Assembly (NCBI GenBank): GCA_034926225.1
Contig: JAYFRF010000015.1
Span: 1-64,000, forward strand
Length of the DNA stretch: 64,000 bases
DNA from: JAAZKA01 sp034926225
GTDB lineage: Bacteria; Bacillota; Clostridia; Oscillospirales; QAMX01
Direction: 5' to 3'
Shown here: positions 25,094 through 34,322 of the stretch, in pieces
Layout of the letters: every line of letters begins with the position of its first letter
Numbering within the stretch: the stretch's first letter is position 1
The notes under the pieces: generated by a model
What the model saw: the letters and a program-made list of their open reading frames with translations, nothing else
Told to the model about the DNA's origin: nothing
The model's database searches: none
Position numbers and translations under genes: made by a program

Positions 25094-27598
25094 TTAGCGG
25101 AACATTTCCAGGAGCTTTTCGCAGTTGATGACCTTTTCCATCAGCATGGAACGGTTGAAATAATAATGATTCGCGGCCTCGTAGCCGATGCAGGGACGAC
25201 GGAGCATGATGCGGTAGGTCTTAACGGCTAAATCACGCTCATTTTCTAGCAAATTACGGATTTCTGTGCGTAAAGCATCCGTCGGAGACGCAAGATAGGC
25301 ATCACGCGCGCGGATGAAGCGGATCTGATTGTACGACGCTTCGAATAACGCGCCGCAGACAGCGGCGACGTCCTTAAACTCGCAGGAGGGCAGCCCGGAA
25401 AGCAGGGATAATCCCTCGTTCCAGCCTTCCGAGAGCTTACCGAACTGCTTTTCAAAGCTGTCGGCGGGGTAGATGCTGCGCCAATGCTCGAGATCGTCGT
25501 AGGCCCAGCAGGTCATCGTTGCCGCGAGTCCCGTCGGACGGGCGAAGAGCAGGTTCGAGGGACCGCCGTTCTGGGGACCGGTGTAGAGTGTCGTGACATG
25601 GAAGGGGAACTCCGCGAAGGCTTCACAAAAGCGATGGACGGCGGCCTTGACGATCGGTGCGTCGGCGCCGTAGGCAGCGCCCAGCGCGTCGTCGTAGGAG
25701 AGGGGGCGCTCATCCTCGAAGAAGAAAGCGGACGCGATGCGGAGATTCTCGGACGGATAGCCGCCGAGCGTCCAGGAAAGCTGGAGATTTTCGACCTTGG
25801 CGTCGCGCAGCCGGCGCATGTATTCGAGTAGATTTTCATAAACGGGAATGTACGGCGCGGTGGAGCCTTCCCAGGTCGTGTTGAGCTGTACTTTGGCGGA
25901 GGTTCGGTGTCCGGTTTCAGCGGCTCTCTGCCAGCACTCGAGACTTTGTGCGGACGGCGGGATATTCGACATCGTGTAGTCGACCACCTGGGATACGACG
26001 CCTGCTTTGACGATGGAGAGCTTTTCCTCGGAGGTATTCTGGAGGATGCAGTTTGGCGAGAGCAGAGAGATGGCACGCAGCATTTCCTCGTGGCCAAAGC
26101 CATGCCAGCCCCATGTCCAGACAATCGTCTTGATGAGCGGGTCGACCTCGTGCGCGGTGTCGGCGATAAGAGAATTGACCTCCGCGACGACCTCCTCGCG
26201 GCGTCGGAGCTTGCAGCGCGGGCAGGTCTGATTGGATTGGGTGGAATGGGAGTAACAGTTGGTCTGGTTTTCGGAGACGGAGATCGTAAAGAAACCGCCG
26301 AGTCCCGGTGCGTTTTCGCAGAGCGTGCGGATGCCGTCGCGAAGATACCGCTGCACGGCCGGATGGGAGGTGCACAGGCTTGCAAGGTCACCGCGCTTGA
26401 AGCCCTTTAAATCGGGATAGCGGTCGAAAAAGGCTAAGGGCATCGCGCGCGGCTCGTTGATGTAGAGATACACCTTTAAGCCATAGCGTTTGGCACGGGC
26501 AATTAAGCCGCGCAGGCGCTCCAAGCGTTGCTGATACCCGTCGGAGAGGGCGGGATCGAAGGGAAACTCGACAAGCTTATACAGGACGCCCTGCAGCCAG
26601 ACGCCGTTTGCGCCGACGCGGGCATACTCCCGGAGAAGCGCGTCGGGGAAGGATATCTGCGTATCGACGTCGAGCGGACTGCCGTATAAACCGCAGTAGG
26701 AGTAGATGTAACGGGCATCGAACGCCGGGCGGCGATGGAGGACGGATGGCTCGAGATAGGGGCCGTGCGCAAGATCCATGCGGGTAAGCAGATAGTAAAG
26801 CCCGCGCAGCACGCCGGCGGGGTATCCCGCGTGCAGCTCGACGGAGGCGGGCGCCGTCGATAGGATGTGGTATTCCTCCGGCTCTGTTCTCAGGGCTTCG
26901 TCAAGCACGATGCGGAGAGCGGCGCTGCTGGAGCCCTTCAGGGCGAGTCCCCACGTGTCGTATAGGCTTTTGCGGAAGTCGTCAAGATAGACGGCGACGT
27001 CGGCGTTCTCTGTTTGGTCGTCGATGCCCCAGCCGTCGTCGAGCGCGATCAAGCCGTCGGGCAAGGGTCCCGGCGTCTTGCGGACGGAGGAGGCTTCCGG
27101 AAAAAAGTCGAAGGGGACGGTGATATCTTCGGCATCATAAACACGTATGTGTGACTGTATGGCGGCGCGGAGCTTCGCGGTTTCGGTTTTTTCTGCATCG
27201 GTCAGGGGGCGGTAGCGTACAAGCTCGCAGGGGAATTTGCTGTTGCCTAGCTTATGGGAGAGGAAGTCGTCCTCTTTGAGGATATAGGCGAGCTGTTCGC
27301 GGTTGATACCGAGCAGCGTCATGAGCTGCTCGTAGGGCAGAAGCGGCCATGCGCTGCGGATGATGGTGATGTAGCCGCTCTTTTGCCACACGGCGGTATC
27401 TTTTTGCGGGGGCAGTCCCATATCCTGTGCGAGGGTAAGGACGGTCGCTTCGTCTGTATCGAGGACAGCGGCAAGGGTTTCGGCGGATACCATTTCCCAA
27501 AGGCGAAAGATGACGGCTTGTATACGGGTGGGGAAATGCGGCAGGTCAATGGAAAGGGTATCGTTGACGGGCGGCAGCCAGGCTTTGTAGTCTTCCAT
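25094..27598 (-). CDS. Large putative glycoside hydrolase with GH20b-like domain
   Basis: This 834-residue protein has no assigned name I can give with certainty. A region (about 215-290) looks like the GH20b domain that precedes GH20 barrels (EYHILSTAPASVELHAGY, then GVLRGLYYLL), followed by a barrel-like part with ARYIYSYCGL, GANGVWLQGVL, LKVYLYINEPRAMPL, FTISVSENQTNC, TIVWTWGWHGFG and LQLSWTLGGYPS. A CxxC pair (QTCPRCKLRR) sits in the barrel. Glutamates in YINEP and SVSENQ are catalytic candidates. No signal peptide is seen. The ATG at 27598 has GGAG about 8 bases upstream. A beta-hexosaminidase-like activity is possible but unproven. Confidence 0.65.
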   Translation of the reverse strand: MEDYKAWLPPVNDTLSIDLPHFPTRIQAVIFRLWEMVSAETLAAVLDTDEATVLTLAQDMGLPPQKDTAVWQKSGYITIIRSAWPLLPYEQLMTLLGINREQLAYILKEDDFLSHKLGNSKFPCELVRYRPLTDAEKTETAKLRAAIQSHIRVYDAEDITVPFDFFPEASSVRKTPGPLPDGLIALDDGWGIDDQTENADVAVYLDDFRKSLYDTWGLALKGSSSAALRIVLDEALRTEPEEYHILSTAPASVELHAGYPAGVLRGLYYLLTRMDLAHGPYLEPSVLHRRPAFDARYIYSYCGLYGSPLDVDTQISFPDALLREYARVGANGVWLQGVLYKLVEFPFDPALSDGYQQRLERLRGLIARAKRYGLKVYLYINEPRAMPLAFFDRYPDLKGFKRGDLASLCTSHPAVQRYLRDGIRTLCENAPGLGGFFTISVSENQTNCYSHSTQSNQTCPRCKLRRREEVVAEVNSLIADTAHEVDPLIKTIVWTWGWHGFGHEEMLRAISLLSPNCILQNTSEEKLSIVKAGVVSQVVDYTMSNIPPSAQSLECWQRAAETGHRTSAKVQLNTTWEGSTAPYIPVYENLLEYMRRLRDAKVENLQLSWTLGGYPSENLRIASAFFFEDERPLSYDDALGAAYGADAPIVKAAVHRFCEAFAEFPFHVTTLYTGPQNGGPSNLLFARPTGLAATMTCWAYDDLEHWRSIYPADSFEKQFGKLSEGWNEGLSLLSGLPSCEFKDVAAVCGALFEASYNQIRFIRARDAYLASPTDALRTEIRNLLENERDLAVKTYRIMLRRPCIGYEAANHYYFNRSMLMEKVINCEKLLEMFR

Positions 27599-27632
27599 CC
27601 GAATCTCTCCTTTCATTGCATAGGGGATAGGC

Positions 27633-27661
27633 TTGCATGTAAAGCTGTAAGATGGTATAAT
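27633..27661 (+). promoter_or_regulatory. Sigma-A promoter of the metallopeptidase gene
   Basis: TTGCAT (27633-27638) and TATAAT (27656-27661) are 17 bases apart, in the divergent gap before 27699. Confidence 0.75.
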
Positions 27662-27698
27662 AAAAACAAACAGGACGAAGGGCGGTGTACGTGAAAAC

Positions 27699-28082
27699 AT
27701 GGTAACGCAGGAACGGTTCTGCGATATACTCGACGAGCTGGCAAACGAGCTGCCGGAAGCGTTTTATGAGAAGCTCAACGGGGGCATTTGCGTGATGACG
27801 CGAGTTAAGTTTCATTCCGTGGCGCGGAATTTATGCGTGATGGGGGAATATGAGCGTCATCCCGCGCTGGGGCGGCGGATTCTGATCTATTACGGTTCCT
27901 TTTTACGCGTTTTCGGCGGCGCACCGGAGGAAATCTACCGCCCGGAGATGCGAAAGGTACTGCTGCATGAGTTCCGGCACCATATGGAGTCGCGGGCGGG
28001 GGATCGTGACCTCGAAATTGAGGATGAGCGGCAGCTTTCGGAATACTTGAGCGGTGTCAGCGACGGCGGAGACGAGCCGTAA
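27699..28082 (+). CDS. Small zincin-like metallopeptidase family protein
   Basis: This 127-residue protein carries LLHEFRHHMESRAGDRDLEIED, an HExxH zinc motif followed by an acidic third-ligand region, as in the DUF1025-type short metallopeptidases of Bacillota. Substrate and role are unknown. It is cytoplasmic, without a signal or membrane segment. The start at 27699 has only GGGCGG about 13 bases upstream. Its 3' end overlaps the convergent flippase gene by 26 bases. Confidence 0.75.
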   Translation: MVTQERFCDILDELANELPEAFYEKLNGGICVMTRVKFHSVARNLCVMGEYERHPALGRRILIYYGSFLRVFGGAPEEIYRPEMRKVLLHEFRHHMESRAGDRDLEIEDERQLSEYLSGVSDGGDEP

Positions 28083-29526
28083 GCTTCCCGGTTTCTTCGC
28101 GCACCTCGCCGGTAAGAAGCAGCGTCGCGGCATACAGAACGATGCCGGCAGGTACCGCACAGCCGATCGCGAGGACGGGGGAGGAGATCGCGGAGCAGAC
28201 CGCATAAGCGCCGCCGCCGCATAGAAGACTGCCCACGATAACGGTGATGAGGGTGCGCGGACGCAAGGTAAAAAGCAGCGTTTTCCGCGCGCGAAAGGCG
28301 CTTTGGGCAAAATACAGGATAAACCCGACGAGCGAACCGATCGCCGCGCCGGTAAAGCCGAGGGAAGGCAGCAGCGCGAAGGAGATGATGACCTTGACCG
28401 CCATTGCCGCGAGAGCGCCTGCCATGATCGGCACGGTCTGCGCGCGCAGCTCCCAGGTTTTAATCGCGTATTCGTTCAGCCCCGAGAAGAACATCGCGCA
28501 GGCGATCAGGCCGATGATGGGATAGCCTGCGATATAGTGAGGGTCGCCCTGATAGAGGAAGGCGGAAAGCTGACGGGATACGCCGCAGAGCCCCGCCGCG
28601 GCGGGAGCCGCCAGCAGGACATACATGCGCGCGCCGCGGTCAAGCAGGGGCTTTGCGGCGGCGATGCCGCCTTCCCGGTAGCCCTTGAGGACGGCCGGGT
28701 AGACCGCGCGCATGACGCCAACGGTAAGTAGGGTGAAGACGGTCGAGGAGATCGTGTTATTCGCGTTGTAGACGCCGTATTCGCCGCGAAAGAAGATGAT
28801 GATGAAGCGGTCGATCATGTTGAGAAGTCCAACGCTTACGCTGACGCCGAGTAAAGGGACGCCGTAAGCGGCGAACTTTTTGGTTATTACCCCATCAAAG
28901 CCGCGCAGGGAAAGCCTGGAGGGTATTTTTAAGAGTACAGCTCCCGCAAGCCCGCCGAGCAGCTCGCTGAGAGCATAACCGAGCACGGCCGGGAGAATCC
29001 GGTCGACAGGCGCGCTGCCGGTGAGGACGCGGCACACGAGCCACATAATAACAGGCTTTGCCAGCGCCGTTGCAAGAGAGACGGCAACGCAGCCGATCCG
29101 TTTTCCCGTTTGAACGAGTTCACCGAGCGTGATTTGATACAGGGAGGTCGCCGTGAGCATGAGGAAGGCCGCGAACCATGTTGTGGAGCGGGTGACGGCG
29201 CATACGATGGCGGCGGCAAGCAGAATCGCAAGGTTCGGCATAGCCCAGAGAAGAGTCGCCGTCGAATAAAAGCGTCCCGCAAAAGGCGTGTCGGCGTATT
29301 CGCCGACATAGCGGGTGGTGGCGTTGATGATCCAGCCTAGCAGAAGCAGATTGGCGAAGACGACGACGGTATTGATTGTTGAGAAGCGATCGTAAGCGCC
29401 ATGAGAAAGACAGCTGGTCGTATAGGAAAGCGTCCAGACCCCGATGAGGCCTTCGACGACTTTGGCAGGCAAAAAAAGCAGTGCGGCGCGACCCATGCGC
29501 GCATCGGAATGTTCCATATTGATCAT
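28057..29526 (-). CDS. Polysaccharide/lipid flippase (MATE/MurJ/Wzx-like membrane protein)
   Basis: This 489-residue integral membrane protein is a chain of hydrophobic segments throughout, with the multidrug/oligosaccharidyl-lipid/polysaccharide (MOP) flippase pattern: LLFLPAKVVEGLIGVWTLSY at the N terminus, AAYGVPLLGVSVSVGLLNMI and RFIIIFFRGEYGVYNANNTI. It may move lipid-linked glycans across the membrane. No glycosyltransferase genes lie nearby, so the substrate is unknown. AAGGGG lies 5 bases before the ATG at 29526. Confidence 0.82.
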   Translation of the reverse strand: MINMEHSDARMGRAALLFLPAKVVEGLIGVWTLSYTTSCLSHGAYDRFSTINTVVVFANLLLLGWIINATTRYVGEYADTPFAGRFYSTATLLWAMPNLAILLAAAIVCAVTRSTTWFAAFLMLTATSLYQITLGELVQTGKRIGCVAVSLATALAKPVIMWLVCRVLTGSAPVDRILPAVLGYALSELLGGLAGAVLLKIPSRLSLRGFDGVITKKFAAYGVPLLGVSVSVGLLNMIDRFIIIFFRGEYGVYNANNTISSTVFTLLTVGVMRAVYPAVLKGYREGGIAAAKPLLDRGARMYVLLAAPAAAGLCGVSRQLSAFLYQGDPHYIAGYPIIGLIACAMFFSGLNEYAIKTWELRAQTVPIMAGALAAMAVKVIISFALLPSLGFTGAAIGSLVGFILYFAQSAFRARKTLLFTLRPRTLITVIVGSLLCGGGAYAVCSAISSPVLAIGCAVPAGIVLYAATLLLTGEVREETGKLTARLRRR

Positions 29527-29535
29527 TAAAACCCC

Positions 29536-29564
29536 TTGCTTTTCATTGAGGTCTATTATATAAT
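29536..29564 (+). promoter_or_regulatory. Promoter of the transposase-domain/recG operon
   Basis: TTGCTT (29536-29541) and TATAAT (29559-29564) are 17 bases apart. The -10 box overlaps that of the divergent flippase promoter within the palindrome ATTATATAAT (29555-29564). Confidence 0.65.
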
Positions 29565-29583
29565 AAAAGAAGGGGAAATGCAA
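29555..29583 (-). promoter_or_regulatory. Promoter of the flippase gene
   Basis: On the minus strand TTGCAT (29578-29583) and TATAAT (29555-29560) are 17 bases apart. The two divergent promoters share the same -10 palindrome, so RNA polymerase can occupy only one direction at a time. Confidence 0.7.
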
Positions 29584-29630
29584 ACCACATTTTCAATAAA
29601 ACGCATGAGAATTAAAGCGAGGATCTTTTT

Positions 29631-30032
29631 ATGTATAAACTACCGGACGGGCAGCTCGATATCTACGAGGTATACTGTCCGCTCGAGAAACTTCTGAACC
29701 AGAAAAACCGGTTTTATCGATGGGCTGAAACGATCCCCTGGGAGGAACTGGAGCTCGAGTGGAGCGGGCGGCTGTATTCACGGCGCGGTGCACCGGCAAA
29801 ACCGCTGCGGCTGGTGCTCGGCGCTTTCCTGATTCGAGAGAAGTTTGAGTTGTCCGAAAAGGAAACGCTCCGGCAGATTGTAGAAAACCCGTATATGCAG
29901 TATTTTATCGGTTTAAAAGAATTTTTGCATGAGCCGCCGTTCAACGCCAGCCTGCTTGCGCAGTTTCGCCGCCGGATAGACCCCGCGGCACGGCGGATGA
30001 TCCGGCGAGTGATCAGGGATTACATGAAATGA
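29631..30032 (+). CDS. Stand-alone transposase N-terminal domain (DUF772, IS5/IS1182-type)
   Basis: This 133-residue protein matches only the N-terminal DUF772 part of IS5/IS1182-type transposases: GAPAKPLRLVLGAFLIREKF, VENPYMQYFIGLKEF and EPPFNASLLAQFRRRI. The DDE catalytic domain is absent, and no terminal repeats or remaining transposase frames are seen. The frame is open and has a good ribosome site (GAGGA, about 8 bases before the ATG). It ends in an ATGA overlap with recG, which means translational coupling. It may be a domesticated DNA-binding protein or a remnant kept because it lies in recG's leader. Confidence 0.78.
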   Translation: MYKLPDGQLDIYEVYCPLEKLLNQKNRFYRWAETIPWEELELEWSGRLYSRRGAPAKPLRLVLGAFLIREKFELSEKETLRQIVENPYMQYFIGLKEFLHEPPFNASLLAQFRRRIDPAARRMIRRVIRDYMK

Positions 30033-32110
30033 AGCCTTTTGAAAAGGGGTCTGTCGACGACCCTATTACCGTGCTGCGCGGCGTTGGGGAAACTACCGCC
30101 GCTCTTTTTGAACGACTGGGCGTTGTGACCGTCGGCGACCTGCTGCGCCACTTTCCCCGTTCCTTCGAAGATCGCACCGCTTATGCCGATATCGCGTCGC
30201 TGGAGGACGGACAGTCCGCGTGTGTGCGTGCCACGGTTACATCGGCGCCGACGCTGGTACGGGGGAAGAACCGTCCGTTTGTCCGCGCGGTTGTCTCGGA
30301 CGATACCGGCGTGATGACCTTGATGATTTTCAACGCGCCCTATGCCAAGAACCGCCTGGCGACGGGGGAAATGTATGTTTTTTACGGCAAAGCACAGCGG
30401 TCGGGGCGGCATGTGACGATGATCAACCCCGTGATCGATCATGATGACGCCCGTCCTAGCGCCGAAAAACCGTCTGGGCAGACGGGAAGCTTCGTGCCGG
30501 TGTATCCGTTAACGGCGGGGCTCTCCCAGCCGACGGTTCGCAAGTATATGCGTCAGGCGCTTGCGTATGCGGACAGGGCCCCGGAGCTGCTGCCGGAGAG
30601 TATTCGGGAGCATTATGAGCTGGTGCCGTATGCCGACGCGCTGCGTGGCATCCATGCGCCCGAGGATGCGCGAGCTTTGGAGCGCGCACAGACGAGGCTT
30701 GCGTTTGAGGAACTGTTTTTGCTTGCGATGGTGCTGTCGCGCAGACGGATTCGGGCGTCGGCGTCCCATGGAGCGAAGCTCGGAGACTGCGATATGGAGC
30801 CGTTTTACCACGCGCTGCCGTATGCGCTGACGGGCGCGCAGAAGCGTGTGATCGCCGAGACGATGGCGGATATGACCCGGGAAGGAGAAGCGATGCACCG
30901 GCTCATACAGGGAGATGTCGGCTCCGGCAAGACGGCGGTCGCGGCAGCCTGCGCGTATGCGGCAGCGCAGTCGGGTTGGCAGACCGCGCTGATGGTGCCG
31001 ACGGAGATTCTCGCGGAACAGCATTTTCATTCGCTGTCCGCACTCCTCGAGCCTTTAGGCGTGCATGTCGATCTGCTGACAGGGTCGGTGTCCGCGCCGA
31101 CGCGCCGCGCGGTGCTGTCATCCCTCGCAAGCGGGATGACTCGCTTGATCATCGGAACGCACGTGCTTTTAACGGAGGGCGTTGTCTATCAGAATCTGCG
31201 CCTAGTCATCACGGACGAGCAGCATCGGTTCGGCGTCGCACAGAGAACGAGGCTGACCGAGAAAGGCGCGGGCGACGGCTGCGATCCACATGTGCTCGTC
31301 ATGTCAGCCACGCCGATTCCGAGGACCCTCGCGCTGGTGCTGTATGGCGATCTCGATATTTCAGCGCTGGATGAGCTGCCGCCGGGGCGCACACCGATAC
31401 AGACGCGGGTATTGTCGGAAAAAACGCGGATGAAAGCGTATGGTTTTATGCAAACACTGTTTGCCGAAGGGCGGCAGGGGTATGTCGTTTGCCCGCACAT
31501 CGAGGATAATGAGGAAGATGATATCCTGAGTGTCGAGGAGCATGTCAAAACGCTTTCTGAGATATTCCCGGATTATAAGGTAGCCTGCCTGCACGGACGG
31601 ATGAAGCCCGCCGAGAAGGAAAGAGTTATGCGCGCTTTCGCGGCGGGGGAGATCACGCTACTGGTATCGACGACAGTGATTGAAGTAGGCGTGAACGTAC
31701 CGAACGCGACGATCATGGTGATCGAAAATGCGGAGCGGTTCGGGCTTGCGCAGCTGCATCAATTACGCGGGCGCGTCGGGCGTGGGGAGCATCCCTCGTA
31801 TTGTATTCTATTTTCAGGAAACGCCAATGAAGAGACGCGCGCAAGACTTTCGGCGCTCAGCGCGACAAATGACGGCTTTGCGCTGGCGCAGGAGGATTTG
31901 CGTCTGCGGGGCCCGGGGGATTTTATAGGCATACGGCAATCCGGCGTTCCGGGGCTGCATATGGTGTTCGGAGGCACGGATTTAACCATGTTTGCCGACG
32001 CGCAGGATGCCGTACAGATGATCAATATCAGCGATCCGGATCTTGACGGGTACCCGGAGCTACATGTGTATGTCGACACGGTCATCAGGAAAGCGGCACA
32101 GACGTCTTAA
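30029..32110 (+). CDS. recG: ATP-dependent DNA helicase RecG
   Basis: This 693-residue branch-migration helicase remodels stalled replication forks and Holliday junctions. The N-terminal wedge/OB part (VTSAPTLVRGKNRPFVRAVV) is followed by the helicase core: Walker A GDVGSGKT, the DEQHRFG box and the late QLRGRVGRGEHPSY motif. Length and domain order are normal. AGGGA lies 9 bases before the ATG, inside the preceding gene, with which it shares an ATGA overlap. Downstream at 32119-32156 a weak hairpin before TTTTTTAG may end the transcript. Confidence 0.96.
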   Translation: MKPFEKGSVDDPITVLRGVGETTAALFERLGVVTVGDLLRHFPRSFEDRTAYADIASLEDGQSACVRATVTSAPTLVRGKNRPFVRAVVSDDTGVMTLMIFNAPYAKNRLATGEMYVFYGKAQRSGRHVTMINPVIDHDDARPSAEKPSGQTGSFVPVYPLTAGLSQPTVRKYMRQALAYADRAPELLPESIREHYELVPYADALRGIHAPEDARALERAQTRLAFEELFLLAMVLSRRRIRASASHGAKLGDCDMEPFYHALPYALTGAQKRVIAETMADMTREGEAMHRLIQGDVGSGKTAVAAACAYAAAQSGWQTALMVPTEILAEQHFHSLSALLEPLGVHVDLLTGSVSAPTRRAVLSSLASGMTRLIIGTHVLLTEGVVYQNLRLVITDEQHRFGVAQRTRLTEKGAGDGCDPHVLVMSATPIPRTLALVLYGDLDISALDELPPGRTPIQTRVLSEKTRMKAYGFMQTLFAEGRQGYVVCPHIEDNEEDDILSVEEHVKTLSEIFPDYKVACLHGRMKPAEKERVMRAFAAGEITLLVSTTVIEVGVNVPNATIMVIENAERFGLAQLHQLRGRVGRGEHPSYCILFSGNANEETRARLSALSATNDGFALAQEDLRLRGPGDFIGIRQSGVPGLHMVFGGTDLTMFADAQDAVQMINISDPDLDGYPELHVYVDTVIRKAAQTS

Positions 32111-32220
32111 AGATGCATGAAGCGGACACTTTCACCTGCGACAGTGCTTTTTTAGAGTATACGCCTTCTTGCGGATGACTGTGGTAAAAACAAAACACCT
32201 TAAAGAGAGAAGGAAAGCTT

Positions 32221-33036
32221 ATGAAACCCGTTGCCCGTATCGGTATTTCGCTGCCGTTTGCGCTGCTTGCCGATCAAGGTTGCCCGCCTGCCGTCACTGC
32301 CCTTTCGGATGCCTACGGTGGTGTCGATCGGCTGCTTGACGCCATTGCCGGGATGGGCACGTCCAGTGTGGAGCTGCGCGCGGTGACGGCTGCGGCATCC
32401 GCCGAAACGGTTGATCGGGCAGTACGGCGATGCGCCGGCGCGGGGCTTACCGTGACCGTACACGGCACCCTGCGCGGCGGTATTACGGAGGAGGACTTTC
32501 TTGCACCGTATCGAGGCTTTCGCGAGCCAGTGACGGTGACTGTTCACGCGCTTACAGGCTGCCCGGCGTCGGATACCGTTCACATACTGCAAAAGATTGC
32601 CGCCGTCTGCGTACGGGACGGGCTGCCGCTGTGTTTTGCCGTGGAGAACAATCGCCGCAAGGGGACGGATGACCCCGGCGACTCCTGCGAAGGGGCGCTC
32701 GGCATCGCGTCGCAGGTGCCGGGCGCCGGGGTCTGCTGGGACATGGGTCATTTTTATTATAACGCGTTGAATTTCTGCCAAAACGGGAACGCCATTCCGG
32801 AGCCTGCGTTCCTTTGTGCGGCGGTGCATACGCATATTCACGGCGTGGATCACGGACGGACGCATTTCCCGCCGGGGAACGGGCGGCTGCCGCTCGCGGG
32901 GTATATAGAAGCGCTGCAACGCGCGGGGTACGGCGGTGTATATAATTTCGAGCCGAGTATCGACCGCTGGGAGGGTGTTCATCCCCGCGACGGCGTGGAG
33001 GAAACGCTTGCGCTGCTGCGGGAAATTGTCGGATAG
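32221..33036 (+). CDS. Sugar phosphate isomerase/epimerase family TIM-barrel protein
   Basis: This 271-residue protein has barrel strands GTSSVELRAV, LTVTVHGTL, VTVTVHALTG, LCFAVENNRR, AGVCWDMGHFYY and AVHTHIHGVD, with the glutamate and histidine metal ligands expected in this family. The final NFEPSIDRWEG strand resembles inosose/keto-sugar isomerases. The substrate is unknown. A GAGAAGGAAAG site lies 5 bases before the ATG. It is not close kin to the two other barrel genes in the window by eye. Confidence 0.78.
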   Translation: MKPVARIGISLPFALLADQGCPPAVTALSDAYGGVDRLLDAIAGMGTSSVELRAVTAAASAETVDRAVRRCAGAGLTVTVHGTLRGGITEEDFLAPYRGFREPVTVTVHALTGCPASDTVHILQKIAAVCVRDGLPLCFAVENNRRKGTDDPGDSCEGALGIASQVPGAGVCWDMGHFYYNALNFCQNGNAIPEPAFLCAAVHTHIHGVDHGRTHFPPGNGRLPLAGYIEALQRAGYGGVYNFEPSIDRWEGVHPRDGVEETLALLREIVG

Positions 33037-33116
33037 GATGGGAAAACGCGCCGAATTGGCCTATTCATGTCACTAATTCCAGAATTTTTGGGATTCCATA
33101 AGGCGGGGTCATACCG

Positions 33117-33122
33117 TATAAT
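33117..33122 (+). promoter_or_regulatory. Possible -10 element of the SLH protein gene
   Basis: TATAAT lies about 50 bases before the ATG at 33170, but no good -35 sequence is seen at the expected spacing. Confidence 0.4.
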
Positions 33123-33169
33123 GATAGGGTATGGCCCCGATTCTTTACTTATGGAGGATAGAGCAAGAC

Positions 33170-34246
33170 ATGAAACATAAATTCTTGAGGACGGTGGCAT
33201 TGTTCCTGGCGATGGCGCTTGCCCTTGCGGTATGTGCCTTCGCGGACGTCGACGAAAGCGAGGCGCTCAATTCCGATTACATCCCGCGTACGATCACCGT
33301 TTCCGGCGTGACCGTCGAGGGCGACCAGATCCACGACGCGGCAAGGCTGCTCGTCAGCGAGACGCTGCACAACGCCAGCATATGCGAGGTGTGTAAGGCT
33401 TTCCGCGCTTTACAGGACGAAGGGCATGTGCTGCTTACGAAAAACGTCACCCTGACGTTCGGCTTTCACGGCAGTATCACGGTGACCTTCCCGGTCGATA
33501 CCTATTACAACGGACTGGAAATTACGGTGGCGCACTGTAATAATCAGACGCTTGAGTATGAAAACGCCGTCGTTAAGAATGGAAAGGTATCGATGAGCGT
33601 GACGAAGCTGTCGCCGTTCGTCGTATTCGACGGGATATACGACCCGGAAACCGGTACGGTGACGAAGGCCGAGCAGCCGGAGCCGGAAGTACCGCCGCGT
33701 AAGAATCCATTTACCGACGTCGCGGAGAGCGACTGGTTTTATGACGACGTTCTGACGGCGTATGAACAAAAATGGATGACCGGCACGGCAAGAGATGCAT
33801 TTGCGCCTGACGGTACCGCGACGCGTGCGATGCTGGCGACATGCCTATATAGGCTTGCCGGGAATCCGCCCGTCTACGGCGTGACCCCGTTTTCGGATGT
33901 GGACATGCATGAGTGGTACGCAAATGCCGTGCTGTGGGCGAGCGAGGAAGGGATCGTGCAGGGAGACGGGAACGGCCGCTTCCTGCCCGGACAGGCGATT
34001 ACGCGTGCGGAGCTTGCGGCCATGCTGTATCGGTATGCGCAGTGGGAGGGACGCGATGTGTCGGCATCGGCGTATTTGTCGTACTTCCCGGACGGCTATC
34101 TGACGCCTGTCTGGGCGAGAACGGCGCTTTCCTGGACGGTTGCGGAGGGAATCATTACAGGCAACGCGGACAGCACACTCGACCCGATGGGAGATGCGGC
34201 GCGCGCGGAAATCGCAGCGATGCTGCGGCGGTTTGCAGGTAAATAA
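33170..34246 (+). CDS. Secreted S-layer homology (SLH) domain protein
   Basis: This 358-residue protein has a signal peptide (MKHKFLRTVALFLAMALALA) and a beta-rich domain of unknown type (about 40-180). Three SLH repeats follow: one starting FTDVAESDWFYDDV, one FSDVDMHEWYANAV and one with FPDGYLTPVWARTAL. Each has the ITRAEL-like helix (TRAMLATCLYR, TRAELAAMLYR, ARAEIAAMLRR). Such repeats anchor proteins to secondary wall polymer, so it is an envelope protein. GGAGGA lies about 11 bases before the ATG at 33170; the reading frame's earlier ATG has no site. Confidence 0.88.
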   Translation: MKHKFLRTVALFLAMALALAVCAFADVDESEALNSDYIPRTITVSGVTVEGDQIHDAARLLVSETLHNASICEVCKAFRALQDEGHVLLTKNVTLTFGFHGSITVTFPVDTYYNGLEITVAHCNNQTLEYENAVVKNGKVSMSVTKLSPFVVFDGIYDPETGTVTKAEQPEPEVPPRKNPFTDVAESDWFYDDVLTAYEQKWMTGTARDAFAPDGTATRAMLATCLYRLAGNPPVYGVTPFSDVDMHEWYANAVLWASEEGIVQGDGNGRFLPGQAITRAELAAMLYRYAQWEGRDVSASAYLSYFPDGYLTPVWARTALSWTVAEGIITGNADSTLDPMGDAARAEIAAMLRRFAGK

Positions 34247-34252
34247 AGTGCT

Positions 34253-34290
34253 TTGCGGAGGGTGATTTTGCCCTCCGCAATTCGTTTTTC
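34253..34290 (+). terminator. Terminator after the SLH protein gene
   Basis: A perfect 10-bp stem (34253-34262 with 34271-34280) with an 8-base loop is followed by TTCGTTTTTC. Confidence 0.88.
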
Positions 34291-34322
34291 GGCGTTTACA
34301 GTGTCTGTTCAAGAAATAGTTC

